DNA of 64,000 bases, from the NCBI RefSeq assembly GCF_900099995.1, contig NZ_FNCZ01000004.1, positions 248,001 through 312,000 on the forward strand, read 5' to 3'. Shown here in pieces: positions 63,933 through 64,000 of this stretch (positions are counted from its first letter, which is position 1; each line of letters opens with the position of its first letter). A model generated the notes under the pieces. That model was not told the DNA's origin. It searched no databases and worked only from the letters and a program-made list of their open reading frames with translations. Source of the DNA: Winogradskyella thalassocola. Lineage in GTDB: Bacteria > Bacteroidota > Bacteroidia > Flavobacteriales > Flavobacteriaceae. The translations under genes and the position numbers were made by a program.

Positions 63933-64000
63933 ATTTAAAAAGTGAGAGGTAGTAATAAAATGAGTAGGCCAGAAAGATTAAGACTGCAAGCTTTTAAAAA

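Overview
The window is AT-rich DNA (roughly one third G+C by eye) from a member of the Bacteroidota, most probably a Flavobacteriaceae species. The signs are a type III glutamine synthetase beside a type II enzyme, a nuclease with a C-terminal type IX secretion sorting domain, DUF4293, BT_3928-like and DUF1599 proteins, Rho with a long basic N-terminal insert, promoters of the TAnnTTTG type, and a Bacteroidota-type tyrosine recombinase.

Positions 1-37,800 are mostly chromosomal core. In order they hold: a divergent pair of glutamine synthetases; a Na+/Ca2+ exchanger; a BlaI/M56 antirepressor pair with a palindromic operator; a secreted nuclease; Ohr; tRNA-Arg; a sulfur cluster (Crp/Fnr regulator, two YeeE/YedE halves, TauE, and a metallo-beta-lactamase/rhodanese protein with a near-perfect Crp-type box in front); clpS-prmA, a porin, tpiA, an oligopeptide-type permease, a BT_3928-like protein and DUF1599; folP, a lipoprotein, cdaA (c-di-AMP synthase) and two DUF3667 paralogues; an MsbA-like ABC exporter, truA, a phosphoesterase, DUF4293, rho and an rRNA/tRNA methyltransferase; then AraC regulators, a CHASE3/PAS histidine kinase with its response regulator, and a SYLF protein.

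From about 37,950 the window is accessory and contains what I think is the main discovery. Two loci (37,951-39,302 and 62,238 to the window end) show the same layout: a tyrosine recombinase gene (degenerate and internally deleted in the first, intact in the second), then a 24-bp palindrome just after its stop codon, then single small genes in the same orientation. Each gene is bracketed by its own private 10-bp inverted repeat beginning GTT and ending AAC (GTTGTAGCCA/TGGCTACAAC, GTTACCAAAA/TTTTGGTAAC, GTTGTGCATA/TATGCACAAC). Successive genes are separated by roughly 120-140 nt imperfect hairpins with a conserved TTCG-loop tip. This is the logic of integron gene cassettes (an attI-like site, attC-like sites, and cassette ends that pair when the cassette is circular), but with a XerC/D-like recombinase transcribed toward the array rather than divergent from it. 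A more decayed stretch of the same array runs from 54,279 to about 59,750.

A 15-kb island (about 39,310-54,289) has inserted into one of these cassette hairpins, leaving 11-bp direct repeats TAACACCGTGT at both ends; joining the flanks restores a normal site. The island has its own tyrosine recombinase, a small HTH protein, a VirE-N/DUF3987 replication-type protein, a complete type III restriction-modification operon with an XRE regulator and a HEPN/Abi_2 protein, a DUF6266 protein and a Panacea-type toxin-antitoxin pair: a mobile defence island. Further right, a 3'-half tRNA-Met fragment (61,601-61,642) marks the end of another tRNA-targeted element that carries the intact cassette recombinase and continues beyond the window.
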